A stretch of DNA of 39,372 nt from Polaromonas sp. 39-63-25 (GCF_002278925.1 NZ_NCJH01000030.1:1-39372), one strand, 5' to 3'; shown: positions 1 to 9,937, numbered from the stretch's first letter. Numbers and translations: made by a program. The notes: generated from the letters alone by a model not told the origin.

Positions 1-81
1 GCAAGAGAAGTTCAAGTCGGCACCAAACAAAATCAGTCTACAGGCCGCGCCAATGCTTGATCTCCGGCTCGGCGCATATCA

Positions 82-101
82 TTTAACCGGACAGCAGTGA
101 T
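82..101 (-). repeat. Left copy of 20-bp inverted border repeat
   Basis: On the minus strand this reads ATCACTGCTGTCCGGTTAAA. The same 20-mer with one mismatch occurs on the plus strand at 39273-39292, so the two face outward in inverted orientation near the two ends of the window. Such a pair fits the ends of two copies of one insertion sequence flanking the region. Bases 1-81 would then be the interior of the left copy, but I recognise no transposase in them. The identity as an IS end is an inference. Confidence 0.4.
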
Positions 102-368
102 CGATTTTGATGTCTCAGTGTCCTGGAAATGGGAGCGGCTGAAATGGGCAATGGGCGTCAGCCTTGTCGCGCCCTTGGAAGTGCGCAACGAAAGCGAGTT
201 GGTGGCAGTTGCCAATCTGGCCCGGAGCTTGATTCTTGGGACAACCACGCTTGGTGCTGAGTTCCCAGGCTACCGCTATGGCCGCACAGAGTGGCAGTCA
301 GAGCAAGTTCAGCGCGATCCCAATCAGATTGCGCATGTTTCCCACGCAGTGGCAGGTACATAGACGCC

Positions 369-920
369 ATGGTTATAAACACCGCGTCAATCGAATCTGA
401 CTTTTTGGCAGCCAAAGCTAAAACGTCAGTCACCATCATGAATGCAATAGGATGGCAGGAAGGCGTTATTAATCCCAGTGCACTGGGCGTAGATTCCGTT
501 TTCTTCTATGTGTTCGACTACCAGACGAAGTGGATTTGGTGCTGTTCGATACCAAAAGATGCTTTCTTTGCGGTGATTCAGCAATCGGCAAACGTGGATC
601 ATTCTGCTTCTATCGTCTGCTGCGGTCAGATGATTGCCGAGTGCGCTGTGGGCAATGGCTTGAATCCCGACAAGGAAAACGATCTGGCTATTGCCCTGTC
701 GGCCTATATCAGCATCACTAGGTCGTATCAGCTCACAGAGCGAGCCACTAAGCAGAATCACTTCGTAGTGATCCGCTATGGATCGACTGACACCATTCGC
801 CCGTTTGCAATGGGTGGACCACCTCGCCATCTCATCCCTGCGGATGTCATTCACGAGTCCATGCAGAAGGTGATCGCTATGGATTCGCAAAATCACCCTG
901 AGTGGATTGCCAAACCATGA
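369..920 (+). CDS. Hypothetical protein, first gene of the restriction-type operon
   Basis: A 183-residue protein that I do not recognise. It starts at ATG 369 (MVINTASIES); a second in-frame ATG at 438 is possible. There is no signal peptide or membrane segment. It has a cysteine-containing middle (SIVCCGQMIAECAVG) and a C-terminal stretch FVVIRYGSTDTIRPF. Its stop codon overlaps the DUF1016 start (ATGA at 917-920), so the two are translationally coupled and it probably belongs to the restriction locus, perhaps as an accessory or control factor. Bases 102-368 upstream hold no convincing gene. Function unknown. Confidence 0.7.
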   Translation: MVINTASIESDFLAAKAKTSVTIMNAIGWQEGVINPSALGVDSVFFYVFDYQTKWIWCCSIPKDAFFAVIQQSANVDHSASIVCCGQMIAECAVGNGLNPDKENDLAIALSAYISITRSYQLTERATKQNHFVVIRYGSTDTIRPFAMGGPPRHLIPADVIHESMQKVIAMDSQNHPEWIAKP

Positions 921-1966
921 CCCAACTGACAACTGCACCAGAAACGCTGTTAACCGAAATCCGTGACTTGATTGATGGTGCACGTCGGCAGGTTGCTTAT
1001 GCCGCGAATGCTGCATTAACCCTCGTTTACTGGCGTATCGGAAAACGGCTACTGACAGAAAATCTTACCGATGGCCGGGGTGAGTACGGACAGCAGATTC
1101 TTGCGTCACTGGCGCAACAATTGGAGCTTGAGTACGGCAAGGGCTTCAGCTATTCGGCACTGACACGGATGGCCCGGTTTGCAGAGTTGTTCCCAGACGA
1201 GAGAATTCTTGCATCACTGATACAAGAATTGACCTGGACGCATTTCATTGCACTGCTGCCATTGAAAGATGCGCTCGCCCGTGAGTTTTACGCTGAAATG
1301 TGCCGTGTGGAGCGCTGGAGTGTCCGTGCACTGAGGCAGAAGATCAACGGCATGCTCTTCGAGCGCACAGCCCTATCCAAAAACAGCGTGGAGGTAGTTC
1401 GGCAGGAGTTGGCTACTTTGCGCGATGGGCGCATGACCCCGGACATGGTGTTTCGAGATCCGTATCTCCTGGATTTTCTTGGTCTTTCAGGCGCGTACAG
1501 CGAAAAGGACTTGGAAGCCGCCATCCTGCGAGAAATGGAAGCATTCCTGCTCGAAATGGGCAACGGATTCTGTTTCGTTGAACGCCAGAAGCGCATGAGC
1601 GTCGGACGGGACGATTTCTACCTGGACTTGTTGTTCTATCACCGGCACCTGCGTCGATTGGTGGCCATCGAACTCAAATTGGAATCCTTTCAGCCCAGCC
1701 ACAAAGGGCAAATGGAGCTGTACCTGCGCTGGCTGGACAAGCATGAACGCGCCCCTGGTGAGGAACCGCCAATCGGCCTCATCCTGTGTGCGAGCGCCGA
1801 TGCCGAACAGGTTGAACTCCTGCAACTCGATGATGCTTCCATTCGGGTCGCGGAATACCTTGTCGAATTGCCACCAGTAGCGGTGCTGCGTGAACGCCTG
1901 CATCGTGCAATCAAGCACGCTCGGGAGCGCACTGCCCTGGCCGCTCCAGCAGGGGATCAAAAATGA
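917..1966 (+). CDS. DUF1016 (YhcG-type) PDDEXK nuclease-family protein
   Basis: A 349-residue protein with the two-part DUF1016 layout. The helical N-terminal half includes VYWRIGKRL, YGQQILASLAQQL and GFSYSALTRMARFAELFP. The C-terminal half is a PD-(D/E)xK-like fold with D237 in DFYLDLLFYHR and E252-L-K254 in LVAIELKLE. The family is often found beside type I restriction-modification genes and is thought to be a nuclease-like or recombination-related protein; its exact role is not settled. ATG 917 is chosen over the GTG at 902 because it forms the ATGA overlap with the upstream gene. The stop overlaps hsdS in the same way (1963-1966). Confidence 0.9.
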   Translation: MTQLTTAPETLLTEIRDLIDGARRQVAYAANAALTLVYWRIGKRLLTENLTDGRGEYGQQILASLAQQLELEYGKGFSYSALTRMARFAELFPDERILASLIQELTWTHFIALLPLKDALAREFYAEMCRVERWSVRALRQKINGMLFERTALSKNSVEVVRQELATLRDGRMTPDMVFRDPYLLDFLGLSGAYSEKDLEAAILREMEAFLLEMGNGFCFVERQKRMSVGRDDFYLDLLFYHRHLRRLVAIELKLESFQPSHKGQMELYLRWLDKHERAPGEEPPIGLILCASADAEQVELLQLDDASIRVAEYLVELPPVAVLRERLHRAIKHARERTALAAPAGDQK

Positions 1967-3330
1967 GCCACTACAAACCATACCCGGCATACCGTGATTC
2001 TGGTGTTGAATGGATTGGGGATGTGCCTTCTTGTTGGCAAGTAAAACGACTGCGCCAAGTAGCTAGTTTTACCAACAGCGGTATCGACAAGAAATCGTAT
2101 GAAGACCAAGAGCAGGTAAGCCTTTGCAATTACACGGACGTGTATTACAACGAGTTCATCACGGCGGATATGCCATTCATGCAGGCAACCGCCAGCAAAG
2201 ATGAAATCGCTCAGTTCACGTTGAAAAAAGGCGATCTGATCATCACCAAAGATTCGGAAGATCCGTCAGATATTGGGATACCGGCACTGGTGATTGAGGA
2301 TGCTCCTGGTGTAGTTTGTGGCTACCACCTCACGCTCATTCGAAGTGATGAACTCGCAACGGCACGACTACTGCATCGCACTCTGCAATCAACACCAACC
2401 CATGCATACTTTTTCATCGAATCTCCTGGGATTACTCGCTACGGTCTTGGGCAAGATGTCATTGGTGATTTGCGTGTGTGCATGCCGCCCGCAAATGAGA
2501 TCAGCAGAATTGCTGACTGCATCGACCGCGAAACCAAACGCATCGACTCCCTGATCACCAAGAAAACCCGCTTCATCGAACTCCTGAAAGAAAAGCGCCA
2601 GGCGCTGATTACGCATGCCGTCACCAAAGGGCTTGATCCCAATGTGAAGATGAGGGATTCAAAGGTGGAGTGGATTGGAGCAATCCCAGCCCAATGGCTT
2701 GTTGCACAACTTGGAAAAATTTCTATCGCCCGATGTGATGGGCCGTTTGGTAGTGGCTTGAAATCGGAGCACTATCAATCGGAAGGTGTACGTGTCATCC
2801 GATTGCAAAATATTGGATGGGCAGCCTTCAAAGATGGCAATGAAGCATTCATATCGCATGAACATTGGCAAGATGTTCTCGGGTGCGGACACGAGGTATT
2901 GCCAAATGACTTGCTAATGGGCGGGTTGGGTGACGACAAGAACCCTCTTGGACGCGCTTGTGTTGCACCGGACAATTTAGGCAATGCAATGGTAAAAGCG
3001 GACTGCTATAGATTTCGCCTAGATAAAAACCGTGCTACGCCTGAGTTCATCGCTTTGGCGCTGTCTGCAACTGCACGGTCTGAATGCGGATACCTTGCTA
3101 CCGGTGCAACGCGAGATCGATTGAATCTCGGTTTAGCTAGTGCTCGCGTTGTACCGCTTCCGCCGCCTGGCGAGCAGGTGGATATTGTCACATTCCTCAG
3201 TCGCGCTACAGATCGAATTGACCGCCTCACCGAAAAAACCCAACACAGCATCGACCTCCTAAAAGAGCGCCGTTCCGCCTTCATCACCGCCGCTGTCACC
3301 GGCCAAATCGATTTACGGGAGCCCGCATGA
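1963..3330 (+). CDS. hsdS: Type I restriction-modification specificity subunit HsdS
   Basis: A 455-residue HsdS with two target-recognition halves. Each half begins with a VEWIG..P..W motif (near residues 15 and 231). Each ends in a helical spacer of the RIDSLI..K..FIELLKEKRQALITHAVTKG type (central about 190-225; C-terminal about 415-450, ending ITAAVTGQIDL). HsdS sets the DNA sequence recognised by the methylase and restriction complexes. It sits between DUF1016 and hsdR with 4-base overlaps on both sides, so the genes form one operon. The partner hsdM is not in this window. Confidence 0.95.
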   Translation: MSHYKPYPAYRDSGVEWIGDVPSCWQVKRLRQVASFTNSGIDKKSYEDQEQVSLCNYTDVYYNEFITADMPFMQATASKDEIAQFTLKKGDLIITKDSEDPSDIGIPALVIEDAPGVVCGYHLTLIRSDELATARLLHRTLQSTPTHAYFFIESPGITRYGLGQDVIGDLRVCMPPANEISRIADCIDRETKRIDSLITKKTRFIELLKEKRQALITHAVTKGLDPNVKMRDSKVEWIGAIPAQWLVAQLGKISIARCDGPFGSGLKSEHYQSEGVRVIRLQNIGWAAFKDGNEAFISHEHWQDVLGCGHEVLPNDLLMGGLGDDKNPLGRACVAPDNLGNAMVKADCYRFRLDKNRATPEFIALALSATARSECGYLATGATRDRLNLGLASARVVPLPPPGEQVDIVTFLSRATDRIDRLTEKTQHSIDLLKERRSAFITAAVTGQIDLREPA

Positions 3331-6300
3331 GCGATACCGCACACCAAGAAAAGCATTTCGAAGCCTACATCGTCTCCAAACTGGAGGCGCAAGGCTGGAA
3401 GGTCGGCAACACCCTGCAATACGACACCGAGCGTGCCTTGTATGCAGATGACTTAATTGGCTGGCTGGAAGCTACCCAACCGGAAAAGTGGGCCAAGCTA
3501 TGCAAGGACAACGGCGAGCGAGCCCGCGAGATCCTGATGGACCGCCTGGCCAAGGCCCTGGAGCAGCACGGCACCATGCATGTGTTTCGCAATGGTTTCT
3601 CCATTGCCGGTTGTGGTCATATTGATTTGTCAGAAGCTGCCCCTGAAGACAAACGCAATGAAACCGTGCTCAAGCGCTATGCCGCCAATGTGTTGCGCGT
3701 GGTCCCCCAGCTTCAATACCACCCCAGCCGCAAACTTGCCATTGACCTGGTTCTGTTCATCAACGGCCTGCCGGTTGCCACCGTCGAGATCAAAACCGAC
3801 TTCACCCAGTCCGCTGAAGCGGCCATGGATCAGTACAAGACGGATCGATTGCCGTATGACCCCAAGACCAAGCGCAAAGAGCCGCTGCTGACCTTTAAGC
3901 GCGGTGCGGTGGTGCACTTCGCCATGTCAGACTCCGACATTCAGATGGCTACCAAGCTGGAAGGGGAAAACACGTTCTTCCTGCCGTTCAACCAAGGCAA
4001 TGAGGGGCACGCTGGCAACCCCCCGCGCAAAGACAAGGAATACCCGGTTGCGTACTTTTGGGAGCAGGTCTGCCAGCCCGATGCTTGGCTGCGGATCTTT
4101 CATAGCTTCGTCTACGTCGAGAAAAAGGATGTCGTGGACATCAAGGGCAACTGGTCCAAGCGCGAAACGCTGATATTCCCCCGCTACCATCAGTGGTCCG
4201 CCGTCAATGACATGATTGCTGACGCCCGACTGAATGGCCCAGGCCTGTCCTATCTGGCTGACCACAGCGCCGGTTCTGGAAAGACCAGTACGATTTCATG
4301 GACGGCCCATGATTTAGTCAAATTGCGCCGGGACAATGGCGATGCCATCTTCAGCAGCATCATCATCGTTACCGATCGCACGGTATTGGACGGACAGATC
4401 CAGGATGCGGTCAAGCAGATTGATCACCAGTTCGGCGTTATCGCAGCCATTGACCGTCAGAAGTCTTCGAAGTCCAAGAGCAAACAGCTTGCAGAAGCAC
4501 TGATTGCCGGTACGCCGATCATTGTGGTCACCATTCAGACCTTCCCCTACGCGATGGAAGCCATCGTCACGGACAAGGCTCTAAAGGGCAAGAACTTTGG
4601 CGTAATCATTGATGAGGCGCACGCTTCCCAAACAGGTTCGACCGCAGCCAAGCTGCAGGCCGCTCTAGCCATGAGTGGCAACGGGAAAATGGCATCCCTG
4701 ACGGTAGAGGAGTTACTGGAAGAGTTGCAGAAATCACGGGTACGACCCAACAACATCAGTTACTTTGCATTCACAGGCACGCCAAAGCATTCGACACTCA
4801 TGCTTTTTGGGCGACCAGCAGATCCAACTAAACCGGCCTCCAAAACGAATCTTCCGCAAGCCTTTCATCGCTATCCCATGCGCCAGGCCATTGAGGAAGG
4901 GTTCATCCTGGATGTGCTCAAGGGCTACATCCCTTACAAGACAGCCTTCAATCTTTCCAAACAGATTGAAGACACGAAGCGGGTCAGCGGCAAGACCGCC
5001 AAGCGTGCTTTGGCACAGTGGATGTCCTTGCACCCAACCAACGTGACCCAGAAGGTGCAGTTCATCATCGAGCACTTTAGCAAGAACGTGGCGTACTGCC
5101 TGGATGGCAAGGCCAAGGCCATGGTGGTGACCAGCTCGCGTGCTGCGGCTATCCGCTACAAGAAGGGCTTTGATGCCTATATCGCCAAGCACCCTGAATA
5201 CTCAGCCATTCGCTCGCTGGTCGCCTTCTCAGGAAAGATGACTGGCAAGCAGGTCATGCACGGGGATGATGTGGGCGATGCGGCTGAAATATTTATGGTT
5301 GATGAAGGAGAAGAGTTCACCGAAGTCAGCATGAACCCGGATGTGGCGGGTCAAGATTTGCGGATTGCGTTCGAGCGTCCTGAATACCGCGTCATGCTCG
5401 TGGCTGATAAATTCCAAACCGGGTTTGACCAGCCCAAGCTGGTGGCCATGTACGTTGACAAGAAGATTGCGAACGACGTGGAGATTGTTCAAACGTTCTC
5501 CCGGCTCAACCGTATGGCACCTGGTAAAGATGAGGTTTTCATCATTGATTTTGTAAACGATCCTGCCAATGTGCGCCGGGCGTTTGACATGTACGACGAT
5601 GGTGCCCAGATTGACGATATTCAAGATGTCAATGTGGTCTATGAGGTCAAGGAGACTTTGGACGCTCAAGGTCTTTATGAGTCGGAAGACCTGGAGGACT
5701 TCAAAGAAGCGCGGTTCAAGACGATTCGTGACATCACCCATGCGCAGGAGCCGCAGCACAAGGCGTTGTACGCGGCAACAGAGCGCCCAACACGCGTATT
5801 CAATCAGCGCCTCAAAATGCTTCGGGATGCCATTGAAACGTGGGAGTCTGCGTTCGAGAAGGCGCGCAGCTCCGGTGACGAGGCTTCCATGAAGTCTGCC
5901 GATCACCACCGTCATGAATATGCGGGCCAGCTCAAAGCCCTGATGACCTTCAAATCAGGACTGGGCAGGTTTGTTCGAACCTATGCCTACATTGCCCAAC
6001 TCGTGGACTTCGGTGACCCGGAGCTGGAGAACTATTCAGCGTTCGTCAAACTGCTTCAAAAGCGCTTGAACGGTGAGCCGCCTGAGTCGGTAGATCTCAA
6101 GGGATTGGTACTCACGGGCTTTGACATCAAGCACAAGGATGCAGGGCAAGATGAGGAAGACGATCAAACGGTACTCAAACCCATTGGGCCAGGCGGTGGC
6201 GGCATCAAAGGTGAAGACCCGCACTATCTGACAGAGATCATCGACCGGCTGAACCGCTTGTTTGGCGAGGCCACACCCCTGCGCGACCAGGCTACCTTTG

Positions 6301-6563
6301 TGAACCACATCGTAGCCATTGCCCGCGAAAACGACGTTGTGATGGCCCAGGTGGAAAACAATACCCGTGAGCAGGCCTTGCAAGGCAATTTACCGGGCGC
6401 AGTGCAGCAAGGTGTGGTCAGGGCACTGACATCGCACCAGAAGCTGGCCACGCTGGTACTGAAGTCTGATCGCCAGTCCATGGGAGCACTGACAGACATA
6501 ATCTATGAGCTGATCCGGGACCACAAGGACATCAATATTGGAGACATGAGAGACATCGGTTAA
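3327..6563 (+). CDS. hsdR: Type I restriction enzyme motor/nuclease subunit HsdR
   Basis: A 1078-residue protein, full length for HsdR. The N-terminal PD-(D/E)xK nuclease site is D140 (LAIDLVLF) with E154-I-K156 (TVEIKTD). The superfamily 2 motor has Walker A in HSAGSGKTSTISW (about residues 314-322), the DEAH box IIDEAHASQTG (D429) and motif III AFTGTPK, followed by a second RecA lobe with FQTGFDQPKL and QTFSRLNRM. It would translocate DNA and cleave unmodified DNA together with HsdM and HsdS. No frameshift is seen. The start overlaps hsdS as ATGA. Without hsdM nearby, its modification partner must lie elsewhere or be lost. Confidence 0.96.
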   Translation: MSDTAHQEKHFEAYIVSKLEAQGWKVGNTLQYDTERALYADDLIGWLEATQPEKWAKLCKDNGERAREILMDRLAKALEQHGTMHVFRNGFSIAGCGHIDLSEAAPEDKRNETVLKRYAANVLRVVPQLQYHPSRKLAIDLVLFINGLPVATVEIKTDFTQSAEAAMDQYKTDRLPYDPKTKRKEPLLTFKRGAVVHFAMSDSDIQMATKLEGENTFFLPFNQGNEGHAGNPPRKDKEYPVAYFWEQVCQPDAWLRIFHSFVYVEKKDVVDIKGNWSKRETLIFPRYHQWSAVNDMIADARLNGPGLSYLADHSAGSGKTSTISWTAHDLVKLRRDNGDAIFSSIIIVTDRTVLDGQIQDAVKQIDHQFGVIAAIDRQKSSKSKSKQLAEALIAGTPIIVVTIQTFPYAMEAIVTDKALKGKNFGVIIDEAHASQTGSTAAKLQAALAMSGNGKMASLTVEELLEELQKSRVRPNNISYFAFTGTPKHSTLMLFGRPADPTKPASKTNLPQAFHRYPMRQAIEEGFILDVLKGYIPYKTAFNLSKQIEDTKRVSGKTAKRALAQWMSLHPTNVTQKVQFIIEHFSKNVAYCLDGKAKAMVVTSSRAAAIRYKKGFDAYIAKHPEYSAIRSLVAFSGKMTGKQVMHGDDVGDAAEIFMVDEGEEFTEVSMNPDVAGQDLRIAFERPEYRVMLVADKFQTGFDQPKLVAMYVDKKIANDVEIVQTFSRLNRMAPGKDEVFIIDFVNDPANVRRAFDMYDDGAQIDDIQDVNVVYEVKETLDAQGLYESEDLEDFKEARFKTIRDITHAQEPQHKALYAATERPTRVFNQRLKMLRDAIETWESAFEKARSSGDEASMKSADHHRHEYAGQLKALMTFKSGLGRFVRTYAYIAQLVDFGDPELENYSAFVKLLQKRLNGEPPESVDLKGLVLTGFDIKHKDAGQDEEDDQTVLKPIGPGGGGIKGEDPHYLTEIIDRLNRLFGEATPLRDQATFVNHIVAIARENDVVMAQVENNTREQALQGNLPGAVQQGVVRALTSHQKLATLVLKSDRQSMGALTDIIYELIRDHKDINIGDMRDIG

Positions 6564-6573
6564 GAGGCGCATC

Positions 6574-7878
6574 GTGTTTGACCTCCTTAACCTGCCGGGG
6601 GTAAAGCCGGTTGATCTGCATTACGGCAATCGTGTAATCACGGTCATTGCCGAAGTGATTGAAGGCCCCATTCCGTCATGCCAGGAATGTGGCGGACCAC
6701 TGCACCGCCATGGGCGCAGGACGAACATCTTTGCTGACACGCCCATGCAGATGCAGCCGGTACGCCTGGAAATATCCAGGCCTCGCTACCGTTGCATTAC
6801 CTGTTCAAAGATTTCCACGCCTGACTTGCTGTTTCTGGATGAGCGCAGACGGGCGACAAAACGACTGGTGGATGCAGTCCGCCAACGCTGCCTGGGGATG
6901 ACGTTTCACGCGCTGGCTGAACAGACCGGAGTAGCGGTCAACACCATCAAGAACATCGCTCAAGATCTGATTGTTGAGCTGGAGCGCACGGTTCGCTATG
7001 AAACCCCGGTCATCATGGGCATAGATGAACTGATGCTGGCGGGCGACTATCGATGCATGATTACTAACCTGGCCACCAACAACGTCTTTGAGATGCTGGA
7101 ATTTCGCACTCAGGACTACTTAAAACCGTTTTTCCAAAACCTGCCTGATAAAGAGCGAGTTGAGTGGGTTTACTCCGATATGTGGAGGCCTTTCAAAAGA
7201 TCCTTCAGTGAATATCTTCCCAATGCCAAGCTGGTGATCGACAAGTTCCACGTTGTCAAAATGGCGTCTGAAGCTCTTGATGATGAGCGCAAGAAATTCG
7301 AGTCAACGCTTTCCAAAAACGATCGAGTCCATATCAAGAAGTCAATTCGCTGGTTGACCTTGAAGCGGCCTGGGAATCTGACTCCGGCAGAAAAGAGCGC
7401 ATTGGAGGTTGTACGCCAATCCATTCCAGAACTGGGAGTGGCTTACGACTTCAAAGAGATGTTCTTCAGGATTTATGACGATCCGGTTAAAGAATCAGCG
7501 ATGCGAGCCTTCGAAGCATGGGAGAACTCACTGCCTGACAAGGAGTTGGAGAAATTCCATTCCTTGGTAAAGACGGTCCACAACCACTATGACGACATTT
7601 TTGCCTATTGGGATTCACCAAGCCAGATCACGAATGCCTATACCGAGTGCCTAAACGGGCTGATCAAAATGTCCAACAGGATTGGGCGCGGGTACAGCTA
7701 CGAGATCATCCGGGCAAAAACCCTCTATGCGAAAGAGGCACGCAAGGTCGGAAGCGGCATTCGCCTTCTGCCTGGTGCCGAAACTCCAGTTCCAAGCAAG
7801 TCAGCATCTGAGACTGTTGAGTATGGCCCCCACATCCCAACTTTGATTGAAATGGCAGAAACAGGAAAGATGGATTAA
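6574..7878 (+). CDS. ISL3-family transposase (or domesticated relative)
   Basis: A 434-residue protein with the ISL3 order. It has an N-terminal zinc-binding region (CQECGGPLHRHG, then RYRCITCSK), a helix-turn-helix (FHALAEQTGVAVNTIKNIA) and a DDE catalytic set: D151 in MGIDELML, D202 in YSDMWRPF and E358 in NAYTECLNGLIK. All key residues are present and there is no frameshift. The start is GTG 6574 behind AGAGG, only 10 bases after the hsdR stop, which leaves no room for a normal left terminal repeat unless it lies inside hsdR. I see no matching inverted repeat on the right. It may be part of the operon rather than an ordinary insertion. Confidence 0.88.
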   Translation: MFDLLNLPGVKPVDLHYGNRVITVIAEVIEGPIPSCQECGGPLHRHGRRTNIFADTPMQMQPVRLEISRPRYRCITCSKISTPDLLFLDERRRATKRLVDAVRQRCLGMTFHALAEQTGVAVNTIKNIAQDLIVELERTVRYETPVIMGIDELMLAGDYRCMITNLATNNVFEMLEFRTQDYLKPFFQNLPDKERVEWVYSDMWRPFKRSFSEYLPNAKLVIDKFHVVKMASEALDDERKKFESTLSKNDRVHIKKSIRWLTLKRPGNLTPAEKSALEVVRQSIPELGVAYDFKEMFFRIYDDPVKESAMRAFEAWENSLPDKELEKFHSLVKTVHNHYDDIFAYWDSPSQITNAYTECLNGLIKMSNRIGRGYSYEIIRAKTLYAKEARKVGSGIRLLPGAETPVPSKSASETVEYGPHIPTLIEMAETGKMD

Positions 7879-8058
7879 AAATGTCCCAGAACCAATTCGG
7901 AGACATGGCATGGCAGGTAAAAATGGCGAATTGGACAGCTCTTGCGACCGGCTCCTGCAGACTGAAAGCCGTCTTCGTTTTTCATTTCGCAGCGACTGCT
8001 GATACCAATACTGCTCGTTGAGTTGAGTACTGCTACGCTAAGTTCGTTTAGCATCTTG

Positions 8059-8078
8059 TTGCAATTGCGGAATTGCAA
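8059..8078. promoter_or_regulatory. 20-bp perfect inverted repeat upstream of the gaj operon
   Basis: TTGCAATTGCGGAATTGCAA: two 8-base arms around GCGG, about 100 bases before the gajA start. It lies in the 298-base gap after the ISL3 gene (7879-8176), where no convincing gene is seen. The spacing suits a repressor operator near the promoter; the binding protein is unknown. Confidence 0.5.
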
Positions 8079-8176
8079 TGATCGCGGGCCTGGGAGGGTA
8101 TTCGAAGCTCGCGTTCGATAGGTGGCCGGAAAGCGGGCTTCTGGCTACGCGCCCATTCCTTACAACTGAGAATGAC

Positions 8177-9937
8177 ATGGCTCAAACAGCACGTATTTTC
8201 AAGCTAACCATTCAACGGTTCAGGGGCATCCAGTCCCTAACGTGGCTGCCTGCGAAAGGAATGAACGTCATCCTAGGTGGGGGTGACGTCGGAAAAACGA
8301 CTGTCCTCGAAGCGATCGCGTTGCTGCTTTCGCCATCGAACACCGCGGTCATCTCCGAGGCCGATTACTGGGCACGTGATAGCGCACAGGAATTCGTCAT
8401 CGAAGCCGTCATGACTCTGCCCGATGCGACCGGGATCGGCTCGCAGAACACTTTCGCCTGGCCATGGGCGTGGAACGGGCAGGATGCCATCGCTCCGTCG
8501 GCCGACGGGGAGGGCGACCTTCCCGCGTCCGGCGAGCCGGTGTATCGCGTGCGCGTACGGGGTACCACGGAGTTGGAGCTCGCATGGGAGGTCATGCAAC
8601 CCAACGACGAGTTCGACCATTTCTCGACCGCCGTTCGCCGACGTATCGGCCTGGTCCGAATGAGTGCCGATGAGCGCAATGATCGTGACCTGCGCCTTGT
8701 CTACGGTTCCGCTCTGGATCGATTGCTGGCCGACAACGCGTTGCGGGCGCGTATAGGAAAGCAGGTAGCGGGCCTCAACTTGCACGAGTCGCTCAATGAC
8801 AAGGGCAAGGGGGCTATCGAATTGCTGGATACGCGTATGGCCAACGCCGCGCTTCCCAGCGCATTGAAACTCGGACTCACGACCAGCCAGGGGCTGTCCA
8901 TTGGTGCGCTGATCGGCTTGCTTGCGACCAAGAATGGCGTGGCCCTGCCCCTGAGTAGCTGGGGGGCAGGTACTAGACGGATGGCCGCGCTCGAAATCGC
9001 CTCATCGACGGACAAGGAAGCAAGCGTCACGCTCATCGATGAGATAGAGCGTGGCTTGGAGCCTTATCGCCTGCGCAAGCTCATCAATATCCTGGCCGGG
9101 CAGCACGGGCAGATCTTCCTCACGACTCACAGCCCTGTTGCAATCTCCTGTGCTGAGGCCGCACACCTTTGGTATCTGGACAGTCTGGGCTCCATCGGTG
9201 CGTTGCCACGAGACAAGATCGGTCCGCAGCAGAGGCGCGACCCTGAAACGTTCCTGGCGCGCGTTGCCGTCATCGCAGAAGGACCCACCGAGGTCGGGTT
9301 CTTGCAGTACCTGCTGGAGAAGGCATTTGAGGGCAATCCGCTCGACCACGGGGTGCGGGTTTGCGATGGTCAGGGCAATGGTGCGACCTTGGACCTCCTT
9401 GAGACGCTCGCGTCTTCCGGTTTGCTGTTTGCCGGTCTGGCGGACGACGAGGGCACCGCTCCGCAACGTTGGAAGAACCTGAAGGAAAAGCTCAAAGAGC
9501 GCGTGCACCAATGGCCGAAGGGTTGCACCGAAGATCATGTGATCGGGGCGGTTCCCGACGCGAAGCTCCTTGACCTACTGAAAGACAGCGAAGGCGAACT
9601 CGACGGCTATCGACTCCGCACTTTGGCAGATCGCCTTGGACTTCAAGACAAGACTACTGAGGCAATAGACGCAGCGCTGAAAGCTTCCAACCAAACTTGG
9701 CGTGGTCTGGTCATCGCAGCCGCGACCGGAAGTAAGGTTGGCGCTCCCGAAGGCCAGGAAAAAGTGTGGAAGAAGCATTCCCAGCAGTGGTTCAAGTCCA
9801 CGGACGGCGGGAGGGAATTGGCTCAGAAGATGGTCGCGCTTGGCGCGTGGGCAGAAATTCAGCCGCAGCTGCTGCCTTTGATCAACGCCGTACTAGTGGC
9901 TGTGGGGCGGCCGGTATTGCAAGGGCTGGATCTATGA
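8177..9937 (+). CDS. gajA: OLD-family ATPase/TOPRIM endonuclease, GajA-like (Gabija defence)
   Basis: A 586-residue protein. The N-terminal ABC-type ATPase has a P-loop at about residues 34-42 (GGGDVGKTT), a signature-like region LSSWGAGTRRM and Walker B TLIDEIERGLEPYR, followed by FLTTHSP. The C-terminal TOPRIM nuclease domain begins near residue 365 with VIAEGPTEVGFLQYLL and includes the acidic LADDEGTAP. Length and domain order match GajA, which nicks phage DNA and works with GajB. ATG 8177 (MAQTARIFKL) is preferred over the in-frame upstream ATG 8078, which would add 33 residues outside the conserved fold. It overlaps the helicase gene as ATGA. Confidence 0.88.
   Translation: MAQTARIFKLTIQRFRGIQSLTWLPAKGMNVILGGGDVGKTTVLEAIALLLSPSNTAVISEADYWARDSAQEFVIEAVMTLPDATGIGSQNTFAWPWAWNGQDAIAPSADGEGDLPASGEPVYRVRVRGTTELELAWEVMQPNDEFDHFSTAVRRRIGLVRMSADERNDRDLRLVYGSALDRLLADNALRARIGKQVAGLNLHESLNDKGKGAIELLDTRMANAALPSALKLGLTTSQGLSIGALIGLLATKNGVALPLSSWGAGTRRMAALEIASSTDKEASVTLIDEIERGLEPYRLRKLINILAGQHGQIFLTTHSPVAISCAEAAHLWYLDSLGSIGALPRDKIGPQQRRDPETFLARVAVIAEGPTEVGFLQYLLEKAFEGNPLDHGVRVCDGQGNGATLDLLETLASSGLLFAGLADDEGTAPQRWKNLKEKLKERVHQWPKGCTEDHVIGAVPDAKLLDLLKDSEGELDGYRLRTLADRLGLQDKTTEAIDAALKASNQTWRGLVIAAATGSKVGAPEGQEKVWKKHSQQWFKSTDGGRELAQKMVALGAWAEIQPQLLPLINAVLVAVGRPVLQGLDL

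Noticed and set aside
97-363. An 88-codon plus-strand frame starting GTG before the first operon gene
   Set aside because: Starts inside the border repeat, no ribosome site, no recognisable protein; likely leftover DNA.
33-439. Minus-strand frames of 71 and 93 codons at the left edge
   Set aside because: No start signal or recognisable motif, and they cross the border repeat and the true start of the 369 gene.
7881-8021. A 46-codon frame directly after the ISL3 gene (MSQNQFGDMAWQ...)
   Set aside because: Too short, no family, no ribosome site; only the shared GGAGACATG with the hsdR end is notable.
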